A DNA stretch of 64,000 nt. Source: Aromatoleum bremense (GTDB taxonomy: Bacteria; Pseudomonadota; Gammaproteobacteria; Burkholderiales; Rhodocyclaceae). Every line of letters begins with the position of its first letter. Within the stretch, counting starts at the first letter, position 1. The notes beneath the pieces were generated by a model. The model saw nothing but the letters and a program-made list of their open reading frames with translations. It did not search any database and was not told the DNA's origin. Shown here piece by piece: positions 28,001 to 40,674 of the stretch. The translations under genes were made by a program, and so were the position numbers. The DNA lies in contig NZ_CP059467.1 in the NCBI RefSeq assembly GCF_017894365.1, positions 2,046,001 to 2,110,000 of the forward strand, written 5' to 3'.

Positions 28001-30601
28001 GAGGGGATGGGCCTATCCCCGCGGACGCGGGGGAAACCGTACGGCGCCATCATGTTCAATGCCGTGCTTGGGCCTATCCCCGCGGACGCGGGGGAAACAA
28101 GGACGAACGGCTCGCCGTGCTCGCGGTCGGGGGCCTATCCCCGCGGACGCGGGGGAAACGCGACGGTCTCGCCGAGCAGCATCAGCTTGAGGGGCCTATC
28201 CCCGCGGACGCGGGGGAAACGGGCGATGGTGAGTTCATAGTCGGCGGCCTCCGGGCCTATCCCCGCGGACGCGGGGGAAACCATAAAGCCGCGCCAGTCG
28301 CCTCACCTCCAGCGGGCCTATCCCCGCGGACGCGGGGGAAACTCGCCCACCTCGACAAGCACAAAGCGATCGGAGGGCCTATCCCCGCGGACGCGGGGGA
28401 AACCGCTCGGAGCCGAGGAGATGCTCGAGCTTGGTGGGCCTATCCCCGCGGACGCGGGGGAAACTGGACGCCGAAATCTTCAAGGACTGCCTGCAGGGGC
28501 CTATCCCCGCGGACGCGGGGGAAACTTCGTCGGCAAGCTCGCTGCCGTGCAGCGCGAGGGCCTATCCCCGCGGACGCGGGGGAAACTCGCGGCGAGACGC
28601 CGAGCATCTCAGCGAGACGGGCCTATCCCCGCGGACGCGGGGGAAACAAATGGAAACTGGTATTTCCGCGAACGGTCGCGGGCCTATCCCCGCGGACGCG
28701 GGGGAAACCTCGGCCGGAATCAGCTTCCCGCGGCGCTCCGCGGGCCTATCCCCGCGGACGCGGGGGAAACGAAGTACAGACGTCTGGACGGGAGCGGCCG
28801 ACGGGCCTATCCCCGCGGACGCGGGGGGAAACACTTCTACAACTTTTCGCATATGGACAGCCTCGGGCCTATCCCCGCGGACGCGGGGGAAACGGGGGAT
28901 TTGTCGTTTGGCGGTGGCACGTATCGGGCCTATCCCCGCGGACGCGGGGGAAACAGGCGGCGCACACTCGCCGTTTTCATTGATTACGGCCTATCCCCGC
29001 GGACGCGGGGGAAACCGCGGTATCGGTCGCGCCGGCGCCGCCGCCCAGGGCCTATCCCCGCGGACGCGGGGGAAACGGCATGACCCGCATGGAAACACGA
29101 ATCCTGTCGGGCCTATCCCCGCGGACGCGGGGGAAACGACGGCGTCGATCTCTGCGTGCGTCTTGGAGAGGGCCTATCCCCGCGGACGCGGGGGAAACGA
29201 TTGCAGGAATTTGCCCGCGAGCATGGGCCGGGGCCTATCCCCGCGGACGCGGGGGAAACTTGAAACCTGCAAAGAGCATGGAATTGCGATGGGGCCTATC
29301 CCCGCGGACGCGGGGGAAACACATCCGCCTGGGCGCCGAGGAGCGCGGCGGCGGGCCTATCCCCGCGGACGCGGGGGAAACCACGGGTGATCGCCTGCAG
29401 TGCCGGGCTTCCAGGGCCTATCCCCGCGGACGCGGGGGAAACGTCGGTGAATTCCTGCCAGTCGGGAATATTGAGGGCCTATCCCCGCGGACGCGGGGGA
29501 AACTTCCGTTGTCGTGGTGCTACTCGACCCGTCCGGGGCCTATCCCCGCGGACGCGGGGGAAACACCGGAAAGGGGGTGCCGGAGTGCATCGCGAAGGGC
29601 CTATCCCCGCGGACGCGGGGGAAACTCGACCAGACCGGACCGGTACAGCTCCGGCCAGGGCCTATCCCCGCGGACGCGGGGGAAACAATGTCGCCGGCTA
29701 GTCCAGATTAAACGAACGGGGCCTATCCCCGCGGACGCGGGGGAAACGGATCGAGTGCGGTTTGAATGATGCCGTGCTCGGGCCTATCCCCGCGGACGCG
29801 GGGGAAACGGCGCCGCGCACGCAGCGCAGCGCGACATCCAGGGCCTATCCCCGCGGACGCGGGGGAAACTTAGGGTTTGGGAGGCGCAGCGGGTGCCGCG
29901 CGGGCCTATCCCCGCGGACGCGGGGGAAACGTGGTGGAGGATTGACAGACGGTGACCCGCCACGGCCTATCCCCGCGGACGCGGGGGAAACGACACGAGG
30001 CCGACGAAGCCGGACACGATGATGGGCCTATCCCCGCGGACGCGGGGGAAACCATACAACCGCTTCATGTCGTACTCCGCGCCCGGGCCTATCCCCGCGG
30101 ACGCGGGGGAAACATTCCAACCCGCAGAATCTGCACCGCGATTTTGGGCCTATCCCCGCGGACGCGGGGGAAACTTCGAGGATGCTTTCCGGCGTAGCCT
30201 TTTCCGGGGCCTATCCCCGCGGACGCGGGGGAAACCGCTCACCGCTTTCTTTGCCACGAAAATTCCGGGGCCTATCCCCGCGGACGCGGGGGAAACCGTT
30301 AACAAACCTACGGGGTGACGAAATGAAAGGGCCTATCCCCGCGGACGCGGGGGAAACTGCACCCGACCACGTACTGCCAAACGCATACGGGGCCTATCCC
30401 CGCGGACGCGGGGGAAACCAACAGCGTCAGCCTGATAGCCGGAAATCGTGGGGCCTATCCCCGCGGACGCGGGGGAAACGGTCGGCCCGGGACGTGTCCA
30501 GAAGGTGAAACGGGCCTATCCCCGCGGACGCGGGGGAAACGAAGTCGGGTTCGTCACGACGGACGACGGCCTGGGCCTATCCCCGCGGACGCGGGGGAAA
30601 C
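25080..30601 (-). CRISPR. Main, leader-proximal block of the type I-E array, 91 repeats
   Basis: I followed every repeat start from 25080 to 30573. There are 90 steps: 87 of 61 bases and three of 62, giving 91 repeats of 29 nt and 90 spacers, nearly all 32 nt. The three long steps are two repeats with an extra G in the G run (27276 and 28803) and one 33-nt spacer (28709-28741). Three repeats differ at their first plus-strand base (26239 A; 28987 and 29963 C). The rest are essentially identical. Spacer 27061-27092 recurs at 27611-27642. With the distal block the array has 98 repeats and 97 spacers, one interrupted. Confidence 0.98.
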
Positions 30602-30668
30602 TCTTGTGGATAGTATTTTGATCCAAAAGGAGAAAACGGAAAACTCATTCAAGTTTTTAAAGTGCGGA
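30602..30668 (-). promoter_or_regulatory. CRISPR leader between cas2 and the first repeat
   Basis: These 67 bases between the cas2 stop and the leader-proximal repeat are strikingly AT-rich compared with everything around. On the minus strand they contain AAAAACTTGAATG, TTTTCCGTTTTC and ATCAAAATACTATCC; TACTAT could be a -10 box, but I see no well-placed -35. In type I-E systems this region drives precursor crRNA transcription and directs Cas1-Cas2 integration. It is short, so part of the promoter may lie inside cas2. Confidence 0.8.
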
Positions 30669-30965
30669 TTACAACATCTTTTTCACCAACCACGTGCCGT
30701 CGACTTCTATGAGTTGGCGAGGCGGTTCGCCCAAGGATTCTATTCCGACGCCGCCCGTTTCATTGACGTCGCGCCACACCATCGTGATGCTCCCGCGTGG
30801 CTCTTCACTGTGCCAACTCGACAACACGTCCCACGTTCTGCTGCGAACACCCGGGTTCATGCGAGGCGACACATACACGGCCGGTGCCACTTCGAGCATG
30901 ATCGACGCCAAGAAGCCGCGATAGCGGTCGGCGACGTCACGAGTCACGATCATCACCAACGCCAT
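30669..30965 (-). CDS. cas2: CRISPR adaptation nuclease-fold protein Cas2 (type I-E)
   Basis: The 98-residue protein has the type I-E Cas2 layout: an opening beta strand LVMIVTRDV, then RYRGFLASIMLEVAPAVYVSPRM and TWDVLSSW. Cas2 dimerises and scaffolds two Cas1 dimers for spacer integration. GAGGAAA lies 5 bases before the ATG at 30965. The gene overlaps the cas1 end by 29 bases and is the last cas gene before the leader. Confidence 0.95.
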   Translation of the reverse strand: MALVMIVTRDVADRYRGFLASIMLEVAPAVYVSPRMNPGVRSRTWDVLSSWHSEEPRGSITMVWRDVNETGGVGIESLGEPPRQLIEVDGTWLVKKML

Positions 30966-31830
30966 CGATTTCCTCAGTGCGTAAGACTTGTTTGATCTTG
31001 TCGATCATGGCCGGAATGACGGACTGCTTGCGAAACACCGTTGACGCCTCTCGCCTTACCAAGCGATCTATGCTGTCCGTGTGTCCAGCCAACGCCTTCT
31101 GGGCAGCCGAGAAAGCGATTTGTAGCGTGACGGTGTCGCGGAACAGATCGGCAATATCGAGAACGAAGGCTTGCCCCGAATCTTCATGAATAAACCCGAG
31201 TTGTGGGATCGCCGCGAGTGACTGCACCGCGATCGCGGCGGCGCCTTGTACTGCTGTCGCGGCGTGGTTGATTGCTTGATTGGGGATATCAGCCGCGAGG
31301 GGATTGTTCCGGTCATAGTGCCGCCCATCCCAGTCGATTCCGTATTTTTCGGCCATCAAGCGGTAGATCGCCTTGACTCGGGCGCCTTCGATACCCCGTA
31401 GCGTGTCCAGGTCGCGATGAGGAAGAACCTCGCCGAGACGCAGCGCGTACATGTGACGGGCGACGCTGACGCGGCGGCGAGGGGCGCCCCATAGTTCGGC
31501 TTGGCGTCGGGCAACATCGGAACGATCCGGTAGCAAGGGAGGCGCCGTATAGGTGCGCACGCCGTCCTGTCCCACGGCGGCCATCAGCGTGCCGTGACGT
31601 GCCAGCAAGCGCAGCGCGTCGTGAGTGACACTGCTTCCCGGTCCGAGCAGGATCATGGACACGGCTTGATGAGGCACCTGGAGAATGTGGGGCGTCAGGG
31701 AGTCCTTGCCGGCTACGAAATGCAAGCAGCCATCCACCACGCAGAGTTCTCCGCGTTCCAGCCAGATCAGGCCGTGTCGATCCGCATGCGGAACGCGGGC
31801 TGTTTCCAGCCCGAGTCGTCCCTTCAACAT
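30937..31830 (-). CDS. cas1: CRISPR integrase Cas1 (type I-E)
   Basis: The 297-residue integrase has the expected metal-binding residues: E in IEGARVKAIYRLM, H in NQAINHAATAVQGAA and D in FVLDIADLFRD. The start LKGRLGLETARVPHADRHGLIWLE is typical of Cas1e. It inserts new spacers at the leader-repeat junction with Cas2. Its start overlaps the cas6e end by 7 bases and its end overlaps cas2, so the adaptation genes are translated with the operon. Confidence 0.96.
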   Translation of the reverse strand: MLKGRLGLETARVPHADRHGLIWLERGELCVVDGCLHFVAGKDSLTPHILQVPHQAVSMILLGPGSSVTHDALRLLARHGTLMAAVGQDGVRTYTAPPLLPDRSDVARRQAELWGAPRRRVSVARHMYALRLGEVLPHRDLDTLRGIEGARVKAIYRLMAEKYGIDWDGRHYDRNNPLAADIPNQAINHAATAVQGAAAIAVQSLAAIPQLGFIHEDSGQAFVLDIADLFRDTVTLQIAFSAAQKALAGHTDSIDRLVRREASTVFRKQSVIPAMIDKIKQVLRTEEIDGVGDDRDS

Positions 31831-32561
31831 GTAGACGCAGGTCTGAGGAGCAGCATGCCAAAACCGAACGCCCGGTGGCGGCCGACTCCCCGTGCCAGCA
31901 AGCCTGCGAAAGCTTCCACGTCGCCCACCTCCAACTGGCCTTTGAACACGGTATCCGGGCCGCAGACGAAGCGCGTATGGCGTTTGCCGGTGCCGTTTGC
32001 ACCCGTTTTTCGCATTACCCGGGTGAGTCGAAATGCGTCCATTCGGGCTTCGATGATTCGCGCCGCACCGTCCGGCGAAAGCTGCTTCGCCAGCCAGCCG
32101 GTGTAGATCGTTGCCCGCTCGGCGAGCGTGTCATGTTCCGCGGTTGGCGCAGATTCCGAATCCTCGCCGATGGCGTGCAGGAATGCATCCCGCTCGCGTC
32201 CGTCCTTGGCGCGGACCACGGGGCGTACCCGCACTTCGAAAGCCAGACGTTGCCCCGTGTTCCAGACGGTCGGAAAGGGGCGGGCGTCCAGTTCATCCAG
32301 CCCAAGGGCGCGGGCGACATCCGGTGCGGCCATTTGCGCGTGCAAGCGCAAAGCGTCAAGGTCGGCGGACGTGTATGCGAGCAAGCCCTGTCGGCCGCCC
32401 AGGTAGCGAAGTGGCTTGGGGGCCAGCTCGCCGAAGGCGGCGTGGAGCAGCGCGTGGAATGCGTAGCCGTAGTCGCCGTCCGGGGAGAGCAATTCGTGGC
32501 GAGTCGCCCAGGTGGCCAAGGCTGCGGGGTCCGGTTGCAGGCGCAGTAACTGGAAGGTCAT
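31824..32561 (-). CDS. cas6e: crRNA endoribonuclease Cas6e (CasE)
   Basis: The 245-residue protein matches Cas6e: the start MTFQLLRLQPDPAALATWA, then DGDYGYAFHALLHAAFGE, where the candidate catalytic histidine lies, and the C-terminal glycine-rich loop GVGRHRAFGFGMLLL. It cleaves the precursor at the repeat stem and stays bound as part of Cascade. The ATG at 32561 overlaps the cas5e stop. Confidence 0.95.
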   Translation of the reverse strand: MTFQLLRLQPDPAALATWATRHELLSPDGDYGYAFHALLHAAFGELAPKPLRYLGGRQGLLAYTSADLDALRLHAQMAAPDVARALGLDELDARPFPTVWNTGQRLAFEVRVRPVVRAKDGRERDAFLHAIGEDSESAPTAEHDTLAERATIYTGWLAKQLSPDGAARIIEARMDAFRLTRVMRKTGANGTGKRHTRFVCGPDTVFKGQLEVGDVEAFAGLLARGVGRHRAFGFGMLLLRPASTC

Positions 32562-33292
32562 TGACGGACTCCGGATGCTGTAAAGCTGCCTTCTCGTACA
32601 GGGCGCCATCCGCCGTGTACGCCGCTGACCCAATTGCGCTCGTCGCACAGATCGATTCGGCGGTCTCCGGCCAGCGTGCCTTCGCCGTCGGGCCATTGCA
32701 GTCGAAAGCGAAGGTCGAGATCGGGAAGTTGAGCAGTTTGCAAGGCGTGCAGCATGTTGTCAGCTTCCTGCCAGCCGGCGAAAACCCGGCAACTGGGCAG
32801 GCAGCTTTTGCGGCCGATGAACAAGGGGCGGGCAGGACGATCGAGCGCGTCGGCCAGTTCGCCCAAGGTCGGCGACTCGTCAGCCGACTCCAGGCGCAGC
32901 GCAACAAGGACGTTCAGGCTGGCGTGATAGTCGCGATAACGTTGCCAAGTGAGTGATTTTCGCCCGTCCGGCTGCATCGAATAACTGGGACTCGCAGCGC
33001 GGCCTTCCGGCTGGCCGAAGGTTGTCCAGCCCTGGTCCTTTTCGAAAAGCTGGGCGGTTTGGTATTCGCGCATCCGCTGAACGTCACTATCCAGCCGAGC
33101 GCCGACTATCAGCCGGCTCTGCAGCCGATCGTGCCGTTCACTTTCCTCCCGCCGCCAGCCCAAGGCATTGGCGAGCAGACCGGTGATCATCGAAAGCGCG
33201 GGAAACTCGCGAATCACGCCGTAGTTGTCGATGGTCTCTCCGCCGAAAGCCATCAGCGGCGCCTGCAGACGCATGAGCAGATGCCGCGACAT
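32558..33292 (-). CDS. cas5e: Cascade subunit Cas5e (CasD)
   Basis: The 244-residue protein begins HLLMRLQAPLMAFGGETIDNYGVIREFPALSMITGLLANALGW-like sequence, the Cas5e hallmark that caps the 5' handle of the crRNA. Later segments GRKSCLPSCRVF and NWVSGVHGGWRPVREG also fit. The gene lies 1 base after the cas7e stop and overlaps cas6e, so it is part of the one operon. Confidence 0.95.
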   Translation of the reverse strand: MSRHLLMRLQAPLMAFGGETIDNYGVIREFPALSMITGLLANALGWRREESERHDRLQSRLIVGARLDSDVQRMREYQTAQLFEKDQGWTTFGQPEGRAASPSYSMQPDGRKSLTWQRYRDYHASLNVLVALRLESADESPTLGELADALDRPARPLFIGRKSCLPSCRVFAGWQEADNMLHALQTAQLPDLDLRFRLQWPDGEGTLAGDRRIDLCDERNWVSGVHGGWRPVREGSFTASGVRQ

Positions 33293-33293
33293 G

Positions 33294-34493
33294 TCAGCAT
33301 TCCCCTTGCTGCACGATATCCCTTGCCCAATCGGCCAGTTTGTTCAGGTTGGTCCGTTCGGCGCCAGCCACTTCAACCGGGTCGAGCGCCAGGAAGCGGC
33401 GGGCCAATGGTGCGCCGTAGGCTTCGTCCATGGCGGCGATTTCGTCGGACAGGCGGGCGACGGTCCGCTGCCGGATGGTGCCGGAGTTGTGTTTGTCCTC
33501 CAGCGGCAGCGCGTCATGAAAGGCTCCGGCCAGGCTGCGGGGTTGCCAGTCGCCGGCCTCCACGAGGACGAATTTCGCCCAGTCGAAGGGTGCGGTAGAG
33601 CCGCGCTTCGCGCCGGGGCTGACGGTGGCGATCAGGTGCAGCAGATGTTGCACGACGCGTCCCGCCAGCTCGCGGCGCGCCGGCGGCGTGTCTGGAGAAA
33701 AGCAGTCCTGGACGGCGATGCCTTCCAGGTTTTCAATCAACTGTGGAACGTCCACGACGACGTAGCCGTAGTAAAGGCCGGAAGCGAGTTCGGTGTCGAA
33801 AATGCCGGCAGAGCCCAGTTCGCCGGCTTCATGAAGCAGGTCGTCAACTACGGTGAAATAGTCGTTCTCGACTTGCGCTGGATGAACGGTGAATGCATGG
33901 GCGACATAGATGGAGGCATCACGGCTGGCCAGTATATCGGACGTCACCATGCGCCCGAACAGCGCGGATTCCAGCCCGCTGCCGTGCTTGAGCGCCTCGA
34001 TGTTCTTCTTCTCGTCCTTCAACGCCTTGGCGACGTCGGTCTTGAGTACTTGTTCGTCTGCCGCGGATTCGGCCAGTTCGGTGCAGCGCTTGACCAGATA
34101 GTCAATTTCGGCCTTGCCTAGCAGGACGGCCTGTCCGGTCTTCAGTGCATCTTCCCCCTTCTTGTCTTTACCGCCTTTGTCGAGCAGGCCCGCATCGCGC
34201 AGCGCTTCGGCGGCCGCCTGAGCCATTGCCGCAGATATTCCGTTTTCCTGAACTCGCTTGCTGATATGTTCCAGCGTGGCACGGGAGCGAATCGCCATCG
34301 GTACGTCGAGACGAGACAGCGCGAACTTGTCGTCCGTGACCCGCCAATGCCGCTTGAGGCACTGCGAGGAGATACGGGTGCGCACCGCATTGCCGAGGGG
34401 CAGACGCTTTGCGAGCCCTGCGTCGTCACGGTTGAGCAGTGCGGCGGGGTAGGTGTGCAGGGTATGAATCTGAATGAAGCGGGGCAGGCGCAT
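33294..34493 (-). CDS. cas7e: Cascade backbone subunit Cas7e (CasC)
   Basis: The 399-residue protein begins FIQIHTLHTYPAALLNRDDAGLAKRLPLG and continues with VRTRISSQCLKRHWR, the standard Cas7e opening. In Cascade, six copies line the crRNA. The length is slightly above the usual value of around 360, with a lysine-rich insertion near GGKDKKGEDALKTG. GGAG sits 8 bases before the ATG. The gap to cse2 is 21 bases. Confidence 0.95.
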   Translation of the reverse strand: MRLPRFIQIHTLHTYPAALLNRDDAGLAKRLPLGNAVRTRISSQCLKRHWRVTDDKFALSRLDVPMAIRSRATLEHISKRVQENGISAAMAQAAAEALRDAGLLDKGGKDKKGEDALKTGQAVLLGKAEIDYLVKRCTELAESAADEQVLKTDVAKALKDEKKNIEALKHGSGLESALFGRMVTSDILASRDASIYVAHAFTVHPAQVENDYFTVVDDLLHEAGELGSAGIFDTELASGLYYGYVVVDVPQLIENLEGIAVQDCFSPDTPPARRELAGRVVQHLLHLIATVSPGAKRGSTAPFDWAKFVLVEAGDWQPRSLAGAFHDALPLEDKHNSGTIRQRTVARLSDEIAAMDEAYGAPLARRFLALDPVEVAGAERTNLNKLADWARDIVQQGEC

Positions 34494-34514
34494 GATCTGA
34501 CTCCAGTCCGTCGA

Positions 34515-35099
34515 TTAATGTTTGGGTTTTCTTGCTTCGGCTGAAAAATAACGTCCGGCGATTCGCAATCGGATGGCCTCGGCCTCTTCCTCGTCGCGTC
34601 CCTGGTTCAGGATCAGGCCGCCCAGATCGTGCCAATTGGGGGCCTTCTCCTTGCTGGCCAGCAGGCGCAACAGGCGCGGAAGCAGTTGCCGGAACGCATC
34701 ATCACGAGCGGTCAGCAGCTTGGTGACGCGGGATTCGGACACACCGGCATCACTGAGCTGGATCCCGAGGCTTCGGCTACCGTCGTGCCCGGCCAGAGCA
34801 ATGCCGTGAGCAATCAGCGCCCACCGTTGCCAGGTGTCCGGGTGCCAGTTTTCGGGGGCCAGATCGGCGTATATAAGCGCCCGCGACAGGGCAGCGATTT
34901 CATGCGGACGCAGTTCTCCGTCCGGATCCAGGCGGGCCAGGGCTGCGCGTTCGCCGTTGTCGAGCCCATGTGAATCGCCCTGATAACAAGCCGAGCGTCC
35001 CACTATTCTGGCCAGTCGGGAGATCGGACCTTCCGTCCGTGGCGTGGCCCCGGTATCGGACTGAGGTTGGCCCCGTGGATCGGCGTCATGCGTGCTCAT
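34515..35099 (-). CDS. cse2: Cascade small subunit Cse2 (CasB)
   Basis: The 194-residue protein is mainly helical, as expected for the Cse2 dimer that stabilises the R-loop. Conserved-looking segments are NGERAALARLDPDGEL, SLGIQLSDAGVSESRVTKLL and LLRLLASKEKAPNWHDLGGLI. The first 25 residues look like a disordered, variable tail. The start at 35099 overlaps the cse1 end by 14 bases. Confidence 0.92.
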   Translation of the reverse strand: MSTHDADPRGQPQSDTGATPRTEGPISRLARIVGRSACYQGDSHGLDNGERAALARLDPDGELRPHEIAALSRALIYADLAPENWHPDTWQRWALIAHGIALAGHDGSRSLGIQLSDAGVSESRVTKLLTARDDAFRQLLPRLLRLLASKEKAPNWHDLGGLILNQGRDEEEAEAIRLRIAGRYFSAEARKPKH

Positions 35100-36684
35100 G
35101 TGCAGGCTCCTTGTCGATGGATGGTTGGCGGAGATGGTTGGCGAGGACCGGCAGTGCCTTGCTGTTCCTGAGGCCCGCGTGGAAACGCGACAGGGCCGCC
35201 GCTCGGGCTCGATAACGCTGTTCGCAAGCCTGCGGTCCTGCTGTAAAGGCACTTATCAAGACGACTTCGGCACGTTCGGCCATGGAGAGGAGCCATCGCA
35301 GGTGTACTTCGTCAGGGGTCTCGGATTCGATTTCGTCATTGAGCGCATTAAAAAACCTGGCGTCCTCGCCTTGCTCAAAGGACTTGATCAAAGCGGCTGC
35401 CTTCTTGTTGGTGCTTTCTGGAATGTCGCTGGGATTACTGCGCTGCTTGCCGCCATCGAACAAAGTGATAACGGAATTCCTGAGTAAGTACGCCATCTGC
35501 CCAATAGCCTGAACTCGCTCTTCAGCAACTTTCGCGAGACGATCGCGTTGCTGTTGAAGCAGCATCTTGTGGACCGTGGGTGAAATCGGTATGCGACGCT
35601 CGTGGTAACCCTCTGTCTTCCCCTTGCCGCGCGTTACTCCTTGCGCCAACACCTCCAAGCCCTTAGCTCCGTCACTTGTCACTGGAATTTGTGCGATTGG
35701 ACGTGTGAACTTGGCACCAAACATCAACTCGGCGGCTAATCGGTAGTCGAAGCCACGCGAGCTGATTGAGAGCGCCTTACCTTCGACCGTATTGATCGGT
35801 GTCCAAGGATCGCCGGTCATGCCGTTACGCTGGTCGGCGGCTATCCGGGCAGACTTGCTGCCTGTCGTGATCGCGAAAATCGCTTGGTTGTGATCCCCGA
35901 GGGTAAGGCGGACTCGACGGCAAATTTCAATGTAGAAGGGATCCAAAGAGGCAAAGCTCCGACTGCTTTCGCCGCTCCACACTTCCAGCCATAGAAGACC
36001 AACACCGTCTTTGTCCTGTAAACCATGGTGCTCGACGACTGAGGCTCGATTTGCCAACAGGGTCCGGACATCCCTTTTCCAGCGCTGTCCCCAATCGCCT
36101 TTGGGCACTATGCCGATCGCAGGTCGGTTGGCGAATCCGCCAAACATGCGGGAAATGCCGTAATTGCCCGCGCCAAGGAAACCCTCTTGTGTTTGAAGGC
36201 TGATCAGGGCCATCAACCAATCGTCGACTTTGGCTTGTCGCATCCGAGCCGATTTCAGATCGTGGTTCTTCGAAGTGACCAACATGTCCAGCTCGTCGGC
36301 GGCATGGATAACGTTTTTCCAAGCATCGACGTTTCCATTCGGAACCGGCGCCTGCATGAAAGCCGGCCTGTCATGCGGCGCGACCAGGCACCAGGCGGCA
36401 CCATCCGGGTGGTCGGGTGTAAGGTCGAGCAGCGCAGCCTTCCATTCGCCTTCGGTCCGGAACGGCTCGTCCGCCCCCAGACGATGCAGCGCCATTGCGG
36501 CTAGTTGCACGAGGAAGGCGTGCCACGGATGGCGTTGATGGGGGCGCAGGGCAGGGAAATCCCGGATCTCGTCATGTACCAACGCCACCAACAATCCCGG
36601 CAGGCTGTATGCCCGAGGCTGGCCGTTGGCGATCAGCCGTGTGCGGATCAGCGGCTCGTCAAGCAAGTTGTATTGCAGTGTCAC
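35086..36684 (-). CDS. cse1: Cascade large subunit Cse1 (CasA)
   Basis: The 532-residue protein starts with TLQYNLLDEPLIRTRL, the usual Cse1 opening. It recognises the PAM and recruits Cas3. Further Cse1 landmarks are FRTEGEWKAALLDLTPDHPDG-like sequence, SLQTQEGFLGAGNYGISRM and the C-terminal four-helix bundle. I chose the GTG at 36684 because AGGAG lies 7 bases upstream. An ATG at 36711 would add nine residues (MNACCRRSA) without a clear site. Confidence 0.94.
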   Translation of the reverse strand: MTLQYNLLDEPLIRTRLIANGQPRAYSLPGLLVALVHDEIRDFPALRPHQRHPWHAFLVQLAAMALHRLGADEPFRTEGEWKAALLDLTPDHPDGAAWCLVAPHDRPAFMQAPVPNGNVDAWKNVIHAADELDMLVTSKNHDLKSARMRQAKVDDWLMALISLQTQEGFLGAGNYGISRMFGGFANRPAIGIVPKGDWGQRWKRDVRTLLANRASVVEHHGLQDKDGVGLLWLEVWSGESSRSFASLDPFYIEICRRVRLTLGDHNQAIFAITTGSKSARIAADQRNGMTGDPWTPINTVEGKALSISSRGFDYRLAAELMFGAKFTRPIAQIPVTSDGAKGLEVLAQGVTRGKGKTEGYHERRIPISPTVHKMLLQQQRDRLAKVAEERVQAIGQMAYLLRNSVITLFDGGKQRSNPSDIPESTNKKAAALIKSFEQGEDARFFNALNDEIESETPDEVHLRWLLSMAERAEVVLISAFTAGPQACEQRYRARAAALSRFHAGLRNSKALPVLANHLRQPSIDKEPAHEHA

Positions 36685-36707
36685 GGCGGATCTCCTGCAG
36701 CAAGCGT

Positions 36708-39723
<3,016 letters not shown>

Positions 39724-39814
39724 GGCAACCTCGCGGGTGGGGTTGCGTGATCGTAGCGATTCCTACGGCATTTTGCGATGACTTATGGCTTTGCTCTTTG
39801 CATAGATGTGCGAG

Positions 39815-40645
39815 TCAGCCTTCCGTCTTCCCAAGCCGCGCCGAGATCGACTCCGCGCAGCCCCGCAGTTTCTCTGCCAGCGGGCCGTGCCAGTCCGCAT
39901 CGAAGTTGTCGGCGGCGCCCATCGCGGTGATCGTCAGCGCGATGTGGCCGTTGTGGTCGAAGACCGGGGCGCAGAATGCGTTGATGCCGGGGATCGGCTG
40001 GCCGACGGCGCGGGCGAGGCGCTGGCGGCGGATTTCTTCGAGCTCGTCGTCGAGCTGTCTTCTCGTCAGGCGCAGCGACGGGTCGGCGGCGCGGGCGAGA
40101 TGGGCGAGCTCTTCGGCGATCAGCGTTTCGGTCAGGCGCGCCGGCAGGAATGCGGCGAAAACGCGGCCGGTCGCGGAGGTGACGAGGTTCATCACCGTGC
40201 CGACGCGCATGTTCACGTGCACCTGGCGGCTGCATTCCTCGATGCTGACGACCGTCGCGCCCTGGTTGCCCCAGACGGCGATCGCGACGTTCTGGCCGAT
40301 GTCGTCGGAGAGCTTCGCGGCTTCCGGCGTCGCGACGCGCAGCGGGTTGAGGCCGTGCAGCGCCGACAGGCCCAGCTGCAGCGAGAACGTGCCGAGCCCG
40401 TAACGGCCGGTGAGCGGGTCCTGTTCGATCAGGCCGAGCTTGCCGAAGCTGACGAGGTAGGGGTGGGCCTTGGCCGGCGGCATGCCGGCTGCGCGGGCGA
40501 GGTCCTTGAGGATCATCGGTGCGCCGTGGCGCACGAGCGCCTGCAGCAGCGCGCCGCCGACTTCGATCGACTGGATGCCGCGGCGGTCGCCGTTGCGTTC
40601 CGCAGGGCGGGTGGCGATCGGCTCGGCCATTTGCTCGTCTTTCAC
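39815..40645 (-). CDS. IclR-family transcription regulator
   Basis: The 276-residue protein has an N-terminal winged helix-turn-helix (GGALLQALVRHGAPMILKDLARAAGMPPAKAHPYLVSFGKLGLIEQ) and a C-terminal IclR effector domain (NVAIAVWGNQGATVVSIEE, LVTSATGRVFAAFL, INAFCAPVFDHNGHIALTITAMG). I prefer the GTG at 40645 because AGGAGAG lies 6 bases upstream; an ATG at 40630 is the alternative. Its position beside the catabolic operon suggests it controls ring-cleavage genes, as many IclR regulators do. An IS5-type element ends only about 30 bases upstream of its start. Confidence 0.88.
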   Translation of the reverse strand: MKDEQMAEPIATRPAERNGDRRGIQSIEVGGALLQALVRHGAPMILKDLARAAGMPPAKAHPYLVSFGKLGLIEQDPLTGRYGLGTFSLQLGLSALHGLNPLRVATPEAAKLSDDIGQNVAIAVWGNQGATVVSIEECSRQVHVNMRVGTVMNLVTSATGRVFAAFLPARLTETLIAEELAHLARAADPSLRLTRRQLDDELEEIRRQRLARAVGQPIPGINAFCAPVFDHNGHIALTITAMGAADNFDADWHGPLAEKLRGCAESISARLGKTEG

Positions 40646-40674
40646 TGTTCTCTCCTGTGCGGCGCGAATCTTAG

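Noticed and set aside
21841..30508. Long open frames through the CRISPR repeats on the plus strand, with repeating peptides such as GPIPADAGET, AYPRGRGGN and GLSPRTRGK
   Set aside because: They are translations of the 29-nt repeat in its three frames, with no ribosome sites; the array is transcribed from the other strand.
25080..30601. Two separate CRISPR arrays instead of one
   Set aside because: Repeat sequence, spacing and orientation are identical on both sides of the IS, and the interrupted spacer rejoins to exactly 32 nt, so it is one array.
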